Position numbers and translations under genes: made by a program. Below, in pieces: positions 26,533 through 35,847 of a DNA stretch of 64,000 bases. Under the pieces are notes generated by a model. The model was not told the DNA's origin and searched no databases. It saw only the letters and a program-made list of their open reading frames with translations. The DNA is from Phycisphaerales bacterium UBA7800. Its GTDB lineage: Bacteria; Planctomycetota; Phycisphaerae; Phycisphaerales; Phycisphaeraceae. The stretch spans positions 79,970 through 143,969 of the forward strand of contig DLCK01000084.1 of the NCBI GenBank assembly GCA_002480565.1. Direction: 5' to 3'. Position 1 is the stretch's first letter. Each line of letters opens with the position of its first letter.

Positions 26533-27047
26533 TAAACACGAAGGCGCGAAGATCACGAAGGACACGAAGGTTGAGACATTAATAATGCAACAATCCTCAC
26601 ATGATTCCGGCGGTGTGTTTTCTCTTGATTCAGAAACTGAGCTTTTAGCCAAGACAGTGATTAGTGCTGCCATTGAAGTCCATCGGACTTTAGGGCCGGG
26701 GTTTCTTGAGTCGGTTTATGAAGCTGCACTGTGTGCCGAACTAAACCATCGAAACATTCCACATGTCTGCCAAGCTGTCTATCCTGTTTTGTACAAGGGA
26801 AAGACAATTGGCGAACACCGACTGGACATTGTAGTCGATCACAAAATCATCATTGAACTCAAGGCAGTCGAAAAACTGTCTCCAGTTCATTCAGCCCAAT
26901 TACTTTCGTATCTCAAAGCCACAGAAATGCGCCTTGGTTTACTGATGAATTTCAATGACGAAACACTCAAAGCCGGACTCAAACGAATTGTCTTATAAAA
27001 AAAATCTTTTCTTCGTGACCTTCGTGTTCTTCGCGCCTTCGTGTTAA
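26533..27047. mobile_element. GxxExxY cassette bounded by inverted repeats (family B)
   Basis: Near-identical arms of about 36 bp, both reading AACACGAAGGCGCGAAGA and then CACGAAGG-type units, stand in opposite orientation at 26533-26571 and 27010-27047. They enclose one gene of 137 codons and almost nothing else, like a small mobile or cassette unit. No transposase is present. Confidence 0.6.
26585..26998 (+). CDS. GxxExxY protein
   Basis: Protein of 137 residues with the family motif GFLESVY (G-x2-E-x2-Y), followed by the PD-(D/E)xK-like core GEHRLDIVVDHKIIIELKAV, in which Asp, Glu and Lys are intact. The family is widespread, of unknown function, and suspected to be nuclease-like. It is the only gene between two long inverted repeats, which suggests the gene and repeats move together. 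Confidence 0.9.
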   Translation: MQQSSHDSGGVFSLDSETELLAKTVISAAIEVHRTLGPGFLESVYEAALCAELNHRNIPHVCQAVYPVLYKGKTIGEHRLDIVVDHKIIIELKAVEKLSPVHSAQLLSYLKATEMRLGLLMNFNDETLKAGLKRIVL

Positions 27048-27096
27048 AAAAACTAACTCACCGAACTCACAAAAACCTGCTAGACTAACCAACCAC

Positions 27097-28593
27097 ATGT
27101 ACATCTCCCTACTCATCTCAAAGTACCTTCGTCGCAAACTCGCGCCGATGTTTGCTGCGATGGCGGTGACACTTTGCACGGCCATGGTCATTATCGTCAT
27201 CAGTGTCATGGGCGGATTTCTGGACATGATGCGGGCAGCAGCGCAAACCCTCACCGGGCAGGTGACGATCTATTCAGATGTCACCGGCTTTGCTGGGCAT
27301 CAGGAAATTGCCAAACGCTTGCTTATCCAACCTGAAATTGAATCGGCAGCGCCATTGGTTCGATCCTACGGCCTGATCAAACTCCATGAATCCACGCAGA
27401 CCGTCGAAGTTGTCGGCATTGAGCCCGAGTCCTTTAACACGGTCACCAATTATCAATCCTCGCTGTACTGGGACAATCAGCACTTTCTGAACATGCTCGA
27501 CAAGCAGATTCCGCAGGAAGAACTCACATCCCCGGAATTGAAAAAGCGCTACGCGGATTACAAAGCTGCTTACGAAAAAATGGACCTTGATGATGCAGGC
27601 ATGAACTTCACCATTCCCGACATCTGGGTGCGTGAAGGCATTGAGCAAGGTTGCGTGCTGGGCATTGCGGTCAATCCTTGGAACCTGCGAAATTCCGAGG
27701 GTAAGTACGATGTCGCTAACACTGCATTGGGCTTGCCGATGACCATCACGGTTTTGCCGATGACCCAAGGCGGATCGATTCAGACACTCTCGCCAGCGAC
27801 TGCTCGCTTTACCTTGGTCAACGAATTTAAAAGTGGTCTGTATGACATCGACTCCAACCGAATCTATGTCCCGATGGCAAAGCTCCAGGCCATGCTCGAC
27901 ATGCATCAGCAGAAAATATGGGACAAATTCGACCCGCAAACCGGCCAACCTGTCGGTGATGCAACGATCAAGCCTGACCGTGTTTCAGAGTTGATGATCA
28001 AGGGTAAAGACGGCGTGCCGTTGGCGGATGTCAAAGCCACGGTCACCCGCGTTTTGCAGAGTTACCTGGCAGAACATCCCAATACGCCATCACTGTGGAT
28101 TCAGACCTGGCAGGAACGCCACGCCACTTTGCTCGGCGCCGTCGAACGTGAAAAAGGCATGCTGACCATTCTCTTTGCAATCATCAGCTTGGTAGCCGTG
28201 GCCATGATCGGCGTGATTTTTTACATGATCGTCCAACAGAAAACCAAGGACATCGGCACGCTTCGCGCACTGGGTGCATCGCGCAAAGGCATTGCCAGCA
28301 TCTTCCTGGGCTATGGCTTATCCGTAGGCATCATCGGCTCCATGGTCGGACTGGCGCTGGCAGCATCCATTGTCCTGAATCTCAATGAAATCCAAGACCT
28401 GCTGTTTGTCTGGTTCGGTTTTAAAATGTGGAATCCGCAGATTTATTACTTCGACCGCATCCCCTCACAGTTGGATCACATGGAAGTCACCGTGATTGTC
28501 ATCTGTGCGATTTTGAGCAGTGTCGTGGGTGCGATTGTGCCTGCGATTCTGGCAGCAATACAAGACCCGGTGGAATCACTGCGATATGAGTAA
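27097..28593 (+). CDS. LolC/LolE-type ABC transporter permease
   Basis: FtsX-type permease of 498 residues. It has a membrane segment near residues 18-40, a large periplasmic domain (about 45-350), and three membrane segments in the last 150 residues with the FtsX core DIGTLRALGASRKGIASIFL. The neighbouring downstream gene encodes the matching ATPase. In proteobacteria LolCDE releases lipoproteins from the inner membrane; the same role here is inferred. The gap to the ATPase gene (115 bp) contains a small palindrome. Confidence 0.88.
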   Translation: MYISLLISKYLRRKLAPMFAAMAVTLCTAMVIIVISVMGGFLDMMRAAAQTLTGQVTIYSDVTGFAGHQEIAKRLLIQPEIESAAPLVRSYGLIKLHESTQTVEVVGIEPESFNTVTNYQSSLYWDNQHFLNMLDKQIPQEELTSPELKKRYADYKAAYEKMDLDDAGMNFTIPDIWVREGIEQGCVLGIAVNPWNLRNSEGKYDVANTALGLPMTITVLPMTQGGSIQTLSPATARFTLVNEFKSGLYDIDSNRIYVPMAKLQAMLDMHQQKIWDKFDPQTGQPVGDATIKPDRVSELMIKGKDGVPLADVKATVTRVLQSYLAEHPNTPSLWIQTWQERHATLLGAVEREKGMLTILFAIISLVAVAMIGVIFYMIVQQKTKDIGTLRALGASRKGIASIFLGYGLSVGIIGSMVGLALAASIVLNLNEIQDLLFVWFGFKMWNPQIYYFDRIPSQLDHMEVTVIVICAILSSVVGAIVPAILAAIQDPVESLRYE

Positions 28594-28612
28594 TTGTTGA
28601 CTTGAACATATA

Positions 28613-28634
28613 GCACCGAATGTGAATTCGGTGC
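28613..28634. repeat. Short palindrome between exporter genes
   Basis: GCACCGAAT (28613-28621) and ATTCGGTGC (28626-28634) pair perfectly around GTGA. A third GCACCGAATT follows at 28660. Its role is unknown. Confidence 0.5.
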
Positions 28635-28708
28635 AAGCCGAAGAACGAACGAGTAACCTGCACCGAATTAACATCCTGTGCTAAACAATCAAAGTTGACG
28701 GACAAACA

Positions 28709-29407
28709 ATGACCGCAACCGCTAAACAAACAACCATCCTCCAGACTCAAAACCTGCACAAGACCTACCGCACCGGTGGGGAGGATTTACACATCCTCCA
28801 AGGTGTCGACATGAACGTGAAGTCCGGCGAGTGGCTTGCGATCCTTGGGGCATCCGGTTCAGGGAAGAGCACGTTACTACACCTGCTTGGCGGGTTGGAT
28901 CGCCCCTCCCAAGGCAATGTCACTTACACCCAGCAGAACATCTACCAACTCTCACGCAGTGCGATCAACCAGTACCGCAACCACGAAGTCGGATTTGTGT
29001 TTCAGTTCTATCACCTGCTGCCGGAACTCAGTGCATTGGAAAACGTCACCATCGCAGGCATGATCAGTGGCAACAAACAAGCCTCCTCAGCCAAACGCAA
29101 AGAACGCGCCCAAATGCTCCTGGATCAACTGGGTATGAGTCACCGACTTAGACATCGCCCCAACAAGCTCTCCGGCGGGGAACGGCAGCGCGTCGCCATC
29201 GCCCGCGCCCTGCTCAATGAACCCAAGGTGTTATTGGCTGACGAACCAACCGGCAATCTCGACGCCGACACGGGACAGCAAATCCTCGACCTGTTCATCA
29301 ACCTGCATAAACAGGGTCAGACCATCGTCATGGTCACCCATGATCAACATGTCGCTGACCTGGCTGACCGCCAACTGGTACTCGAACGCGGCAAGCTCAA
29401 GAGTTGA
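28709..29407 (+). CDS. lolD: LolD-type ABC transporter ATP-binding protein
   Basis: ATPase of 232 residues that powers the adjacent permease. Walker A is GASGSGKSTLLHLLGG (about 49-64), the signature is LSGGERQRVAIARAL and Walker B is VLLADEPTGNLD. The MacB/LolD type is indicated by the VGFVFQFYHLLPELSALENV stretch around the Q loop. Only one permease gene accompanies it, so the exporter may be a homodimer in the membrane. Confidence 0.9.
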   Translation: MTATAKQTTILQTQNLHKTYRTGGEDLHILQGVDMNVKSGEWLAILGASGSGKSTLLHLLGGLDRPSQGNVTYTQQNIYQLSRSAINQYRNHEVGFVFQFYHLLPELSALENVTIAGMISGNKQASSAKRKERAQMLLDQLGMSHRLRHRPNKLSGGERQRVAIARALLNEPKVLLADEPTGNLDADTGQQILDLFINLHKQGQTIVMVTHDQHVADLADRQLVLERGKLKS

Positions 29408-29420
29408 GATTTAACAGTTT

Positions 29421-29510
29421 CAAACCGCTTGCGGTTTAGCGTCACAAGCGAGATTTGAATATTCTTCGGTATCCGAGAGATTCACGAATCGCTTAACCGC
29501 AAGCGGTTTT
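29421..29510. repeat. Paired inverted repeat, family F (AACCGCTTGCGGTT)
   Basis: CAAACCGCTTGCGGTTTAGC at 29421-29440 is mirrored by GCTTAACCGCAAGCGGTTTT at 29491-29510. Each arm is itself a palindrome. The distal arm with its T-run could also terminate lolD transcription. Confidence 0.7.
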
Positions 29511-29644
29511 TGCTCCCAATCTCTTGACTTAACCTTTACAAACGATTGTTATCCATCACAATCAAAACACTCCAAACGCTTTAAACACAAATATTAAGAT
29601 TTATGATCGACCGGATGGGAATAGGACGATATACTATTCGGTTT

Positions 29645-29650
29645 TATAAT
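29645..29650 (+). promoter_or_regulatory. Probable -10 box of panD
   Basis: A perfect TATAAT lies 41 bp before the panD start. The region 17-18 bp upstream of it has no good -35. Confidence 0.4.
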
Positions 29651-29690
29651 ATAGACGAGGCTGAATGTTTCGGCTTCACCGAGGTGTACC

Positions 29691-30092
29691 ATGTTTCGAA
29701 AAGTGATGCGAGCTAAAATCCATCGTGCGACTGTCACGCAATGCGTGCCGGACTACGTGGGCTCAATCACCATTGATGCCAACCTGCTTGACGCTGTGGA
29801 CATCCGTCCCAACGAAGCGGTGCATGTGTTGGACATTGACAATGCCAATCGTTTTGAGACCTATGTTTTTCGTGGTGAGCCTGGCAGTGGGATCATTGCG
29901 GTCAACGGTGCTGCAGCGAAGTTGGTGGAAAATGGTCACAAGATCATCATCGTCAGCTATGGTATGTTACTCGAAGAAAATCTCGATGATCATATTTCGC
30001 GTACGGTCATCGCTGATGAGCATAATCAAGTCCAGCAACTGCTCAGCTATGACAGCCTGATCAATGCCCCTGCAGACTCTCTGTCTGACTGA
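29691..30092 (+). CDS. panD: Aspartate 1-decarboxylase proenzyme
   Basis: PanD makes beta-alanine for pantothenate and coenzyme A. The 133-residue length fits. The self-cleavage site that yields the pyruvoyl group is intact (Gly24-Ser25 in DYVGSITIDA). Lys9 and the IHRATVTQ segment are conserved, as is the GIIAVNGAAAKL segment of the barrel. The start follows GAGGTG at good spacing. No other pantothenate gene is adjacent; a histidine kinase gene follows 13 bp later. Confidence 0.95.
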   Translation: MFRKVMRAKIHRATVTQCVPDYVGSITIDANLLDAVDIRPNEAVHVLDIDNANRFETYVFRGEPGSGIIAVNGAAAKLVENGHKIIIVSYGMLLEENLDDHISRTVIADEHNQVQQLLSYDSLINAPADSLSD

Positions 30093-30105
30093 TACAATCC
30101 TAGAC

Positions 30106-31749
30106 ATGCCCAAGCACGTTCGCATCAGTCTTGCTAACAAGTGTCAAATTTTATTTGGTGCTGCTGTGGTGATCATTCTCACTGCTGCCCTTGCTGTGGT
30201 TTGGTTTCGCATGAATGCACTGGTTCGTCAGGAGCAAAAAGAAAACGCGCGCAACCTTGCAAACGCTTGGCTGTCGGACATGATCCAACTCGGCGGAGCA
30301 CTGCTGACATTTGACGAGATGTCCAAACAGGAAAATCATGATCAAGGCCTCACGCTGACATTGATCCGTAAAGATGAGTTTGATCTGGCATCAAGCAACG
30401 ATAGCTTCGTGAATGAAGCCATCCGTAATTTTGAAACGTTGGCAGAACGCACTGAGCATGCCAAGCCCATCGTCAACGATCGCAATGAACATTACTACCG
30501 TTATGCCCGGGCGATTCGCCATTCGGATTTGTATCGCATTCGTGGTGGTGCCGAAGCTGGCTTTGATGCGGCTTTAACCAGTAAGATCATCAACAATCCT
30601 CTGGAGATGGTACTGCTGATTCGTCTGCGTTCTGACCTGGCTCAAAAGCAGTTACTGCTTAACCGCGTTTATATCATCCTCGCCGGACTCTTCGCGTGTT
30701 TGCTGGCTATTGGTGTGTTTTACTACATCACCAAGCGGATCATTCTCTCACCTGTGCGCGTGCTTCGTGACACGGCTGAACAGGTCGCAGCTGGGGACCT
30801 GAACATTCGCAGCGATATCAATACCGGTGATGAATTTGAACGCTTGTCGGTTGTGTTTAATCAGATGCTCGAAAACCTCAAGAGCAATGAAGACCAACTG
30901 CGGGGCATCAATAAATCATTGGACCTGAAACTTGGTGAACTGGCGGAGACCAATGTCGCCCTCTTTGAAGCCAACAAGCTCAAGGGTGAGTTCCTGGCCA
31001 ATGTGTCGCATGAGTTACGCACACCGCTCAACTCCATCGTGGGGTTTGCCGAACTGCTCAATGAAACGCTGACAGATTACGCCGATGAAAAAACCGATAA
31101 GCGTCGGCGATTCCTGGCCAACATTATTCAATCAAGTCGTCTGCTCCTTGATTTGATCAACGACCTGTTGGATCTTGCAAAAATCGAAGCTGGTCGAATG
31201 GACATTCGCGTGGGCAAAATGTCTCTGGCTGACACCGGCGAGGGGCTGATCAATCTCATTCGTCCGCAAGCTGACAAAAAGCAGATCACCCTGACATTGC
31301 GAATCCCGTCAAGTATTCCACTTATCGAAACCGATGCGGGTAAATTCCAGCAAATCATTTTCAATTTCCTGTCCAATGCCGTGAAGTTCACACCTTCGGA
31401 AGGTTCGATCACGTTGTCAGCCACACCGTTTTCGCCTGATCCTGATCATGAGCCATCGCATGTACGTGTCAGTGTCGCGGACACCGGGCCGGGTATCCCC
31501 AAGGATTACCAGAAAAAGATTTTTGAGAAGTTCACGCAGCTAGACTCCACGCATACCCGCGAGCACTCCGGCACGGGACTTGGTTTGACGATCAGTATGG
31601 AACTGGCAAACCTGTTACACAGTGAGTTGGAACTGGAAAGCGAAGTGGGTAAAGGCTCGACATTCTCACTGCTGATCCCCATTGCATTTGCTGGTGAAAT
31701 CCCTGAGACGATTCCTTCTGTTTTGCCTGCCGGTGAAACTGAAGCTTAG
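30106..31749 (+). CDS. Membrane sensor histidine kinase
   Basis: Kinase of 547 residues. It has two membrane segments (about 14-35 and 184-207) around a periplasmic sensor, a HAMP domain (KRIILSPVRVLRDTAEQVAA), a coiled coil, then HisKA with the phospho-acceptor in FLANVSHELRTPLNSIVGFA. The ATPase domain has N box NFLSNAVKFTP, G1 VADTGPGIP and G2 GTGLGLTIS. No response regulator is adjacent, so it is an orphan. The ATG at 30106 is preferred over one at 30064 that overlaps panD. Confidence 0.93.
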   Translation: MPKHVRISLANKCQILFGAAVVIILTAALAVVWFRMNALVRQEQKENARNLANAWLSDMIQLGGALLTFDEMSKQENHDQGLTLTLIRKDEFDLASSNDSFVNEAIRNFETLAERTEHAKPIVNDRNEHYYRYARAIRHSDLYRIRGGAEAGFDAALTSKIINNPLEMVLLIRLRSDLAQKQLLLNRVYIILAGLFACLLAIGVFYYITKRIILSPVRVLRDTAEQVAAGDLNIRSDINTGDEFERLSVVFNQMLENLKSNEDQLRGINKSLDLKLGELAETNVALFEANKLKGEFLANVSHELRTPLNSIVGFAELLNETLTDYADEKTDKRRRFLANIIQSSRLLLDLINDLLDLAKIEAGRMDIRVGKMSLADTGEGLINLIRPQADKKQITLTLRIPSSIPLIETDAGKFQQIIFNFLSNAVKFTPSEGSITLSATPFSPDPDHEPSHVRVSVADTGPGIPKDYQKKIFEKFTQLDSTHTREHSGTGLGLTISMELANLLHSELELESEVGKGSTFSLLIPIAFAGEIPETIPSVLPAGETEA

Positions 31750-31856
31750 ATGGTATTTTGAATCCAGAGAAAACCAGCGACATCGCGTTTGGTAACCCTG
31801 CTCAAATGCATTAGAATATCTGCTTAATCCACCGTAGTTTTTCAAAGGTATTAGCC

Positions 31857-32426
31857 ATGGGAATTGAAGCCGCCCTAGCCAACAACGACATGTTTTTATG
31901 TACCACTTTGCAAAAAGCGGTCAATTGGGGTCGTCGTTGCAGTGTTTGGCCGATGCCGTTTGCTACGGCTTGCTGTGGTATTGAACTGATGGCGACTGCT
32001 TCAAGTCGTTATGACCTTGCTCGTTTTGGTGCTGAGGTCATGCGGTTTTCCCCACGTCAGGCCGACCTGATGTTGGTTGCTGGTCGTGTGAGTGTAAAAA
32101 TGCTCCCTGTGCTTCAACGCATTTATCAGCAAATGGCAGAACCCAAGTGGGTCATCTCCATGGGCGCCTGTGCATCGACTGGTGGGGTGTTTGACACCTA
32201 TGCTGTCGTGCAGGGTATCGACCAATTCATCCCGGTGGATGTGTATGTCCCAGGCTGCCCGCCACGCCCGGAAACACTCATGGAAGGCATCATGGCCATC
32301 CAGCGCATCATCGACGAAGATGGACTGCCACCAAGTAGTGGTAAACGTCAACCCCTGCAAATCGCCATCCAACCGACTCATGATGTCAAGACACAACCCG
32401 TGCCACTGACAGTGGGTCGAAGCTGA
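31857..32426 (+). CDS. nuoB: NADH-quinone oxidoreductase subunit B
   Basis: Complex I subunit that holds the terminal N2 cluster, 189 residues. Cluster ligands are visible in FATACCGIELMA (tandem Cys), MGACASTGG and VPGCPPRPETL. The gene stands alone between a histidine kinase and recN and has its own terminator. Complex I normally comes as a 13-14 gene operon; here nuoB and nuoI are separate. Confidence 0.96.
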   Translation: MGIEAALANNDMFLCTTLQKAVNWGRRCSVWPMPFATACCGIELMATASSRYDLARFGAEVMRFSPRQADLMLVAGRVSVKMLPVLQRIYQQMAEPKWVISMGACASTGGVFDTYAVVQGIDQFIPVDVYVPGCPPRPETLMEGIMAIQRIIDEDGLPPSSGKRQPLQIAIQPTHDVKTQPVPLTVGRS

Positions 32427-32440
32427 TTGTTCAAGACATT

Positions 32441-32595
32441 TTGAACCGGCAAGACGCCAATTGCGACAATTGTGCCAAGGTCGGACGAGATAAAATATAA
32501 AAAACTGCGAGTCATCATCATTGGTTGACTCGCAGTTTTTTTATGTCTTGAAAACGCTCTATAACTTGGCAGTCTTGGCGCCTTGACGGTTGAAA
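32441..32595. repeat. Paired inverted repeat, family C (CCGCCAAGACGCC)
   Basis: The left arm TTGAACCGGCAAGACGCCAA (32441-32460) and the right arm (32563-32595, AACTTGGCAGTCTTGGCGCC) are inverted and flank the nuoB terminator. A related element is at 55397-55460. Confidence 0.7.
32501..32542. terminator. Bidirectional terminator between nuoB and recN
   Basis: AAACTGCGAGTCA pairs with TGACTCGCAGTTT, with A-run before and T-run after, so it can serve both converging genes. Confidence 0.9.
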
Positions 32596-32605
32596 CAATT
32601 GACTT

Positions 32606-34321
32606 TTACGAAGCGCCCGCGAGCATTTCCTTGATCTGTTTTCGCGTAGTTGCGGTGGCATCACTGCCGGCGAGCATCTCGGCTAACTCGTTAACACGAG
32701 CGTTACCTTCAAGAGTCAGTACCGTGGTCTGGGTCTGGCGGTCTTTGCCTTTGCCTTTGACCTGCTTGGTAATGTGCAGATGTCGATCTGCGTAGGCAGC
32801 GATCTGTGGCAGGTGCGTGATGCAGAGAATCTGATGTGACCCATCATCGCAACTGTTGGCAAGGCTGCGGAGTTTCTCGCCAATGATCGTGCCCATGCGC
32901 CCGCCGATGTTGGCATCAATTTCATCAAAGACCAATACGCTGATCCGATCACTGTCTGCAAGGATGGATTTAAGAGCGAGCATGATGCGAGAAAGTTCAC
33001 CGCCGGAAGCAATTTTCCGCATGGGGCGAGCAGGTTGGCCGGGATTGGTGCGGATCATGAATTCCAGCGTCTCATTGCCCTGCATGGAACCTTCATCGCC
33101 CACAGGATTGAACTCCACATGAAACTGTGCTTCTGCCATCCCCAATTCAGTAAGTTGCGTTTCGACGAGTGGCTTAATTTTCTTTGCTGCGGACTGTCGT
33201 TTTTTACTGAGCTTAACACCCTGTTGCTCAAGCTGATCCTTGGCATCATTGATCTGCTGATCCAACGAAGACAGATCAGCATCCTGTCCACGGAGTCCGT
33301 CGATCTCCTGTTGGATTTGCTGACGATAGGAGAGAATTTCTGCCACCGGATCAACACCAACTTGATTGCGGGCATACTTGGAAGTCAGCCGATTGATGAT
33401 GTTCAAACGGTCTTCGACTTCCTGTAATTCATGCGGGTCGGATTCAATGCGATCCATGTATCGACTCAGGTCAAAGGCACCTTCCTGCAATGCCAACGTC
33501 GCATCGCGAATGGATTGGCAAGGTTCTTCCAAGTCCTCATCGAGTTCCTGCAAATCACCAAGCATATGCACGACCATTTGCAAACGCTCGATAATCGAAG
33601 CATCCGAGTCGTACAACGCTTGATAAGCTTGGCCGGTATCGCGTTGGATTTTATGCACATTGGTCAACCACTTATGCCTTGCAGAGAGTTCTTCAAACTC
33701 ACCTTCGGTCAATTGAGCATCGTCAATTTCATTGGCTTGAAATTCGTAGAGATCAAGCTGCTGGGTTCGCAATGTACTGGAATTAGCCAACTCCTTGCGC
33801 CGCCGGATGAGGTCATGCTGCTGCTGCCAAGTCTCGGTATATTGCTTTCGCAATTGAGCGCATTCAGCAAAGCGATCGAGAATGAGCATCTGATTCGAAG
33901 CGCGTAACAAGTATTGATGATCATGCTGGCCGTGAATATCGACAAGCTGTTGGCCGACTGCTTTGACCATTGCCGCGGTGACCGGCTGACCGTTGATGGC
34001 AACGGAGGATCGACTGGGTGTGATCTTGCGTACCAGAAGCAGTTGGTCGCCAGCATCAATTTCCTGATCAAGGATGGTGGCGATCTCCTGAACGACATCT
34101 TCGTCGTGCAATTCAAAGAGTCCGGTGATACGGGCTTCCTTGCTGCCTGGGCGGAGCATGTCTTTGCCTGCTGGTCTTAGCCCAAGAAGCATTTCAAAGG
34201 CGCCCAGAATCAGACTCTTGCCTGCGCCGGTTTGGCCGGTGAAACAGTTGAGCCCGTTTGCCAATTCAAGATTGACATCGTGTATGACAGCCAGATTGGA
34301 GATATGAAGTTCGCGGAGCAT
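32606..34321 (-). CDS. recN: DNA repair protein RecN
   Basis: SMC-like ATPase of double-strand break repair, 571 residues, normal length. The N terminus MLRELHISNLAVIHDVNLEL leads into Walker A GQTGAGKSLIL. Central coiled coils (about 150-380) follow, then the C-terminal ATPase half with ASGGELSRIMLALKSIL and Walker B VLVFDEIDANIGG. It converges on nuoB. Confidence 0.96.
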   Translation of the reverse strand: MLRELHISNLAVIHDVNLELANGLNCFTGQTGAGKSLILGAFEMLLGLRPAGKDMLRPGSKEARITGLFELHDEDVVQEIATILDQEIDAGDQLLLVRKITPSRSSVAINGQPVTAAMVKAVGQQLVDIHGQHDHQYLLRASNQMLILDRFAECAQLRKQYTETWQQQHDLIRRRKELANSSTLRTQQLDLYEFQANEIDDAQLTEGEFEELSARHKWLTNVHKIQRDTGQAYQALYDSDASIIERLQMVVHMLGDLQELDEDLEEPCQSIRDATLALQEGAFDLSRYMDRIESDPHELQEVEDRLNIINRLTSKYARNQVGVDPVAEILSYRQQIQQEIDGLRGQDADLSSLDQQINDAKDQLEQQGVKLSKKRQSAAKKIKPLVETQLTELGMAEAQFHVEFNPVGDEGSMQGNETLEFMIRTNPGQPARPMRKIASGGELSRIMLALKSILADSDRISVLVFDEIDANIGGRMGTIIGEKLRSLANSCDDGSHQILCITHLPQIAAYADRHLHITKQVKGKGKDRQTQTTVLTLEGNARVNELAEMLAGSDATATTRKQIKEMLAGAS

Positions 34322-34474
34322 CCGTTCGCCGCTTTACACTAGGGTAAAAAATATCCACGGGAACGGATGATTGTAAGCAACCAGCGATCCCGAACAAAAA
34401 CCGACATTGGTATTATCCAAGGTTCGGCGCGTTTGGCAATAGCGGGTGTCAAAATTGAGTCATGAGAACCACGA

Positions 34475-35080
34475 TCAAACAGTGGTCGGTGGTTCGACAG
34501 GCGTTGCGATGACCTGTGCGGCTTGACGTTTGTTGCGGCGTCGATTGACGATGCGATAGACCAGATACCCAAATCCGAACACAAAAAGAATGATGATCAG
34601 CGGCAGTACAATTGCCAATACGGACATGACGGTTGATGCGGTGGCTTCGACTGTAGAGACCACTGGATTGGCAGCGCCGCCGGTTGTGGCCAGTGATGTC
34701 ACACGTGTTGCGACAGTGAGCATTTGGACACCACCTGCGATCCCACCGCCGGTGATTGCTGAAGCAACCCACCCCAAGACTTCGTTTTGCCCACTGACAC
34801 ATGATGCTGCGGCTACGGAGCCGGCGATGACGGCAGCAGGTGTCGCTACGGTATCGAGCATATTGTCGAGCCAAGGCAAATAGTAGGCACCGATTTCCAA
34901 CGCCGTTGCCAGTCCGAAAACGACCATGGCAAGATCCGACCCCATCCAATCAAATCCTGAACCCAACGACAGGTGTCCGCCGTGGGCGGCAAGGCTGATG
35001 ACAAACATCGGTACAAAGACACGAAAGCCGCACGCAGCTGAAAGTCCCACGGCCATTAGAATTGCAGTAATCAGGTCCAT
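34475..35080 (-). CDS. DUF4126 membrane protein
   Basis: Integral membrane protein of 201 residues with about five membrane segments and the family-like start AVGLSAACGFRVFVPMFVIS. The last segment (about 150-175) is followed by a basic cytosolic tail. The ATG at 35080 has AGGAGA seven bases upstream and is preferred over 35125. Its function is unknown. It sits between ruvA and recN on the same strand. Confidence 0.85.
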   Translation of the reverse strand: MDLITAILMAVGLSAACGFRVFVPMFVISLAAHGGHLSLGSGFDWMGSDLAMVVFGLATALEIGAYYLPWLDNMLDTVATPAAVIAGSVAAASCVSGQNEVLGWVASAITGGGIAGGVQMLTVATRVTSLATTGGAANPVVSTVEATASTVMSVLAIVLPLIIILFVFGFGYLVYRIVNRRRNKRQAAQVIATPVEPPTTV

Positions 35081-35175
35081 CTTGAATCTCCTGTCATGGA
35101 TCGCTTGGTACCATTTTATACCCAAATGGAACCCAATGGATGCAGAAAATAGTCATGAAGGCATTTGAGCGGTCA

Positions 35176-35847
35176 TTACGTGCCTGCTTTGGCTGAAAAA
35201 CAGCGTTCGATCAAGGCAGTGACATTATCCGGCCGGTTATCGGGGTCCGACAATGCCATGTTGATCCAGTTGACTGCTTGAGCGCGATTTTCACCCAATT
35301 GCATGAGCACTTCCAATGCTTCGCGTGCCATGGAGTTGTTCATCGCCGCTTCACCGGATGCGTTGGCGTCGATCGTATTGGCATCTTTATCGGTCGACTT
35401 GGCGAATGCGCCGGCGGTCGCAAAGTGATCCACCTTGCCGTTAAGTGATGCGATGATCGTCTCGGCAGTACGTTTACCGATTTCTGGTAAAGACTGGAGA
35501 AACGATGTGTCACGGTCGGCGATGGCCATGGCGATCTGTCCTGAATCAATCGCCAATGCTCGTAGCGCTTTGCGATTGCCGATGCCTTTGACGGTGGTGA
35601 ACAGCTCAAAGAAGTCACGGTCTTCGTCAGATAAAAAGCCTGCTAAGCGTGGCAGGAAGCTTGATCCCTGATTATGCGACTCCATGTAATGCAGCGTCTT
35701 GAGCGATACATTTTCACCGACACGTTGGGCGAGTCGTGTAATGACAAAGGCTGGCACATGGACTTCATAGGTTAAACCATTGCCGGTGTCGATCAGAACG
35801 CTTTCGTTGGTGGTCGCCACCAATTTACCTGTAATGGATGCAATCAT
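35176..35847 (-). CDS. ruvA: Holliday junction branch migration protein RuvA
   Basis: RuvA tetramers bind Holliday junctions and load RuvB. The protein is 223 residues. The N-terminal OB fold starts MIASITGKLVATTNESVLID. Helix-hairpin-helix motifs are FTTVKGIGNRKALRALA and LPEIGKRTAETIIASL. The C-terminal RuvB-binding helices are at about 170-215. The ATG at 35847 is chosen over an in-frame GTG two codons earlier. ruvB and ruvC are not adjacent. Confidence 0.95.
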   Translation of the reverse strand: MIASITGKLVATTNESVLIDTGNGLTYEVHVPAFVITRLAQRVGENVSLKTLHYMESHNQGSSFLPRLAGFLSDEDRDFFELFTTVKGIGNRKALRALAIDSGQIAMAIADRDTSFLQSLPEIGKRTAETIIASLNGKVDHFATAGAFAKSTDKDANTIDANASGEAAMNNSMAREALEVLMQLGENRAQAVNWINMALSDPDNRPDNVTALIERCFSAKAGT

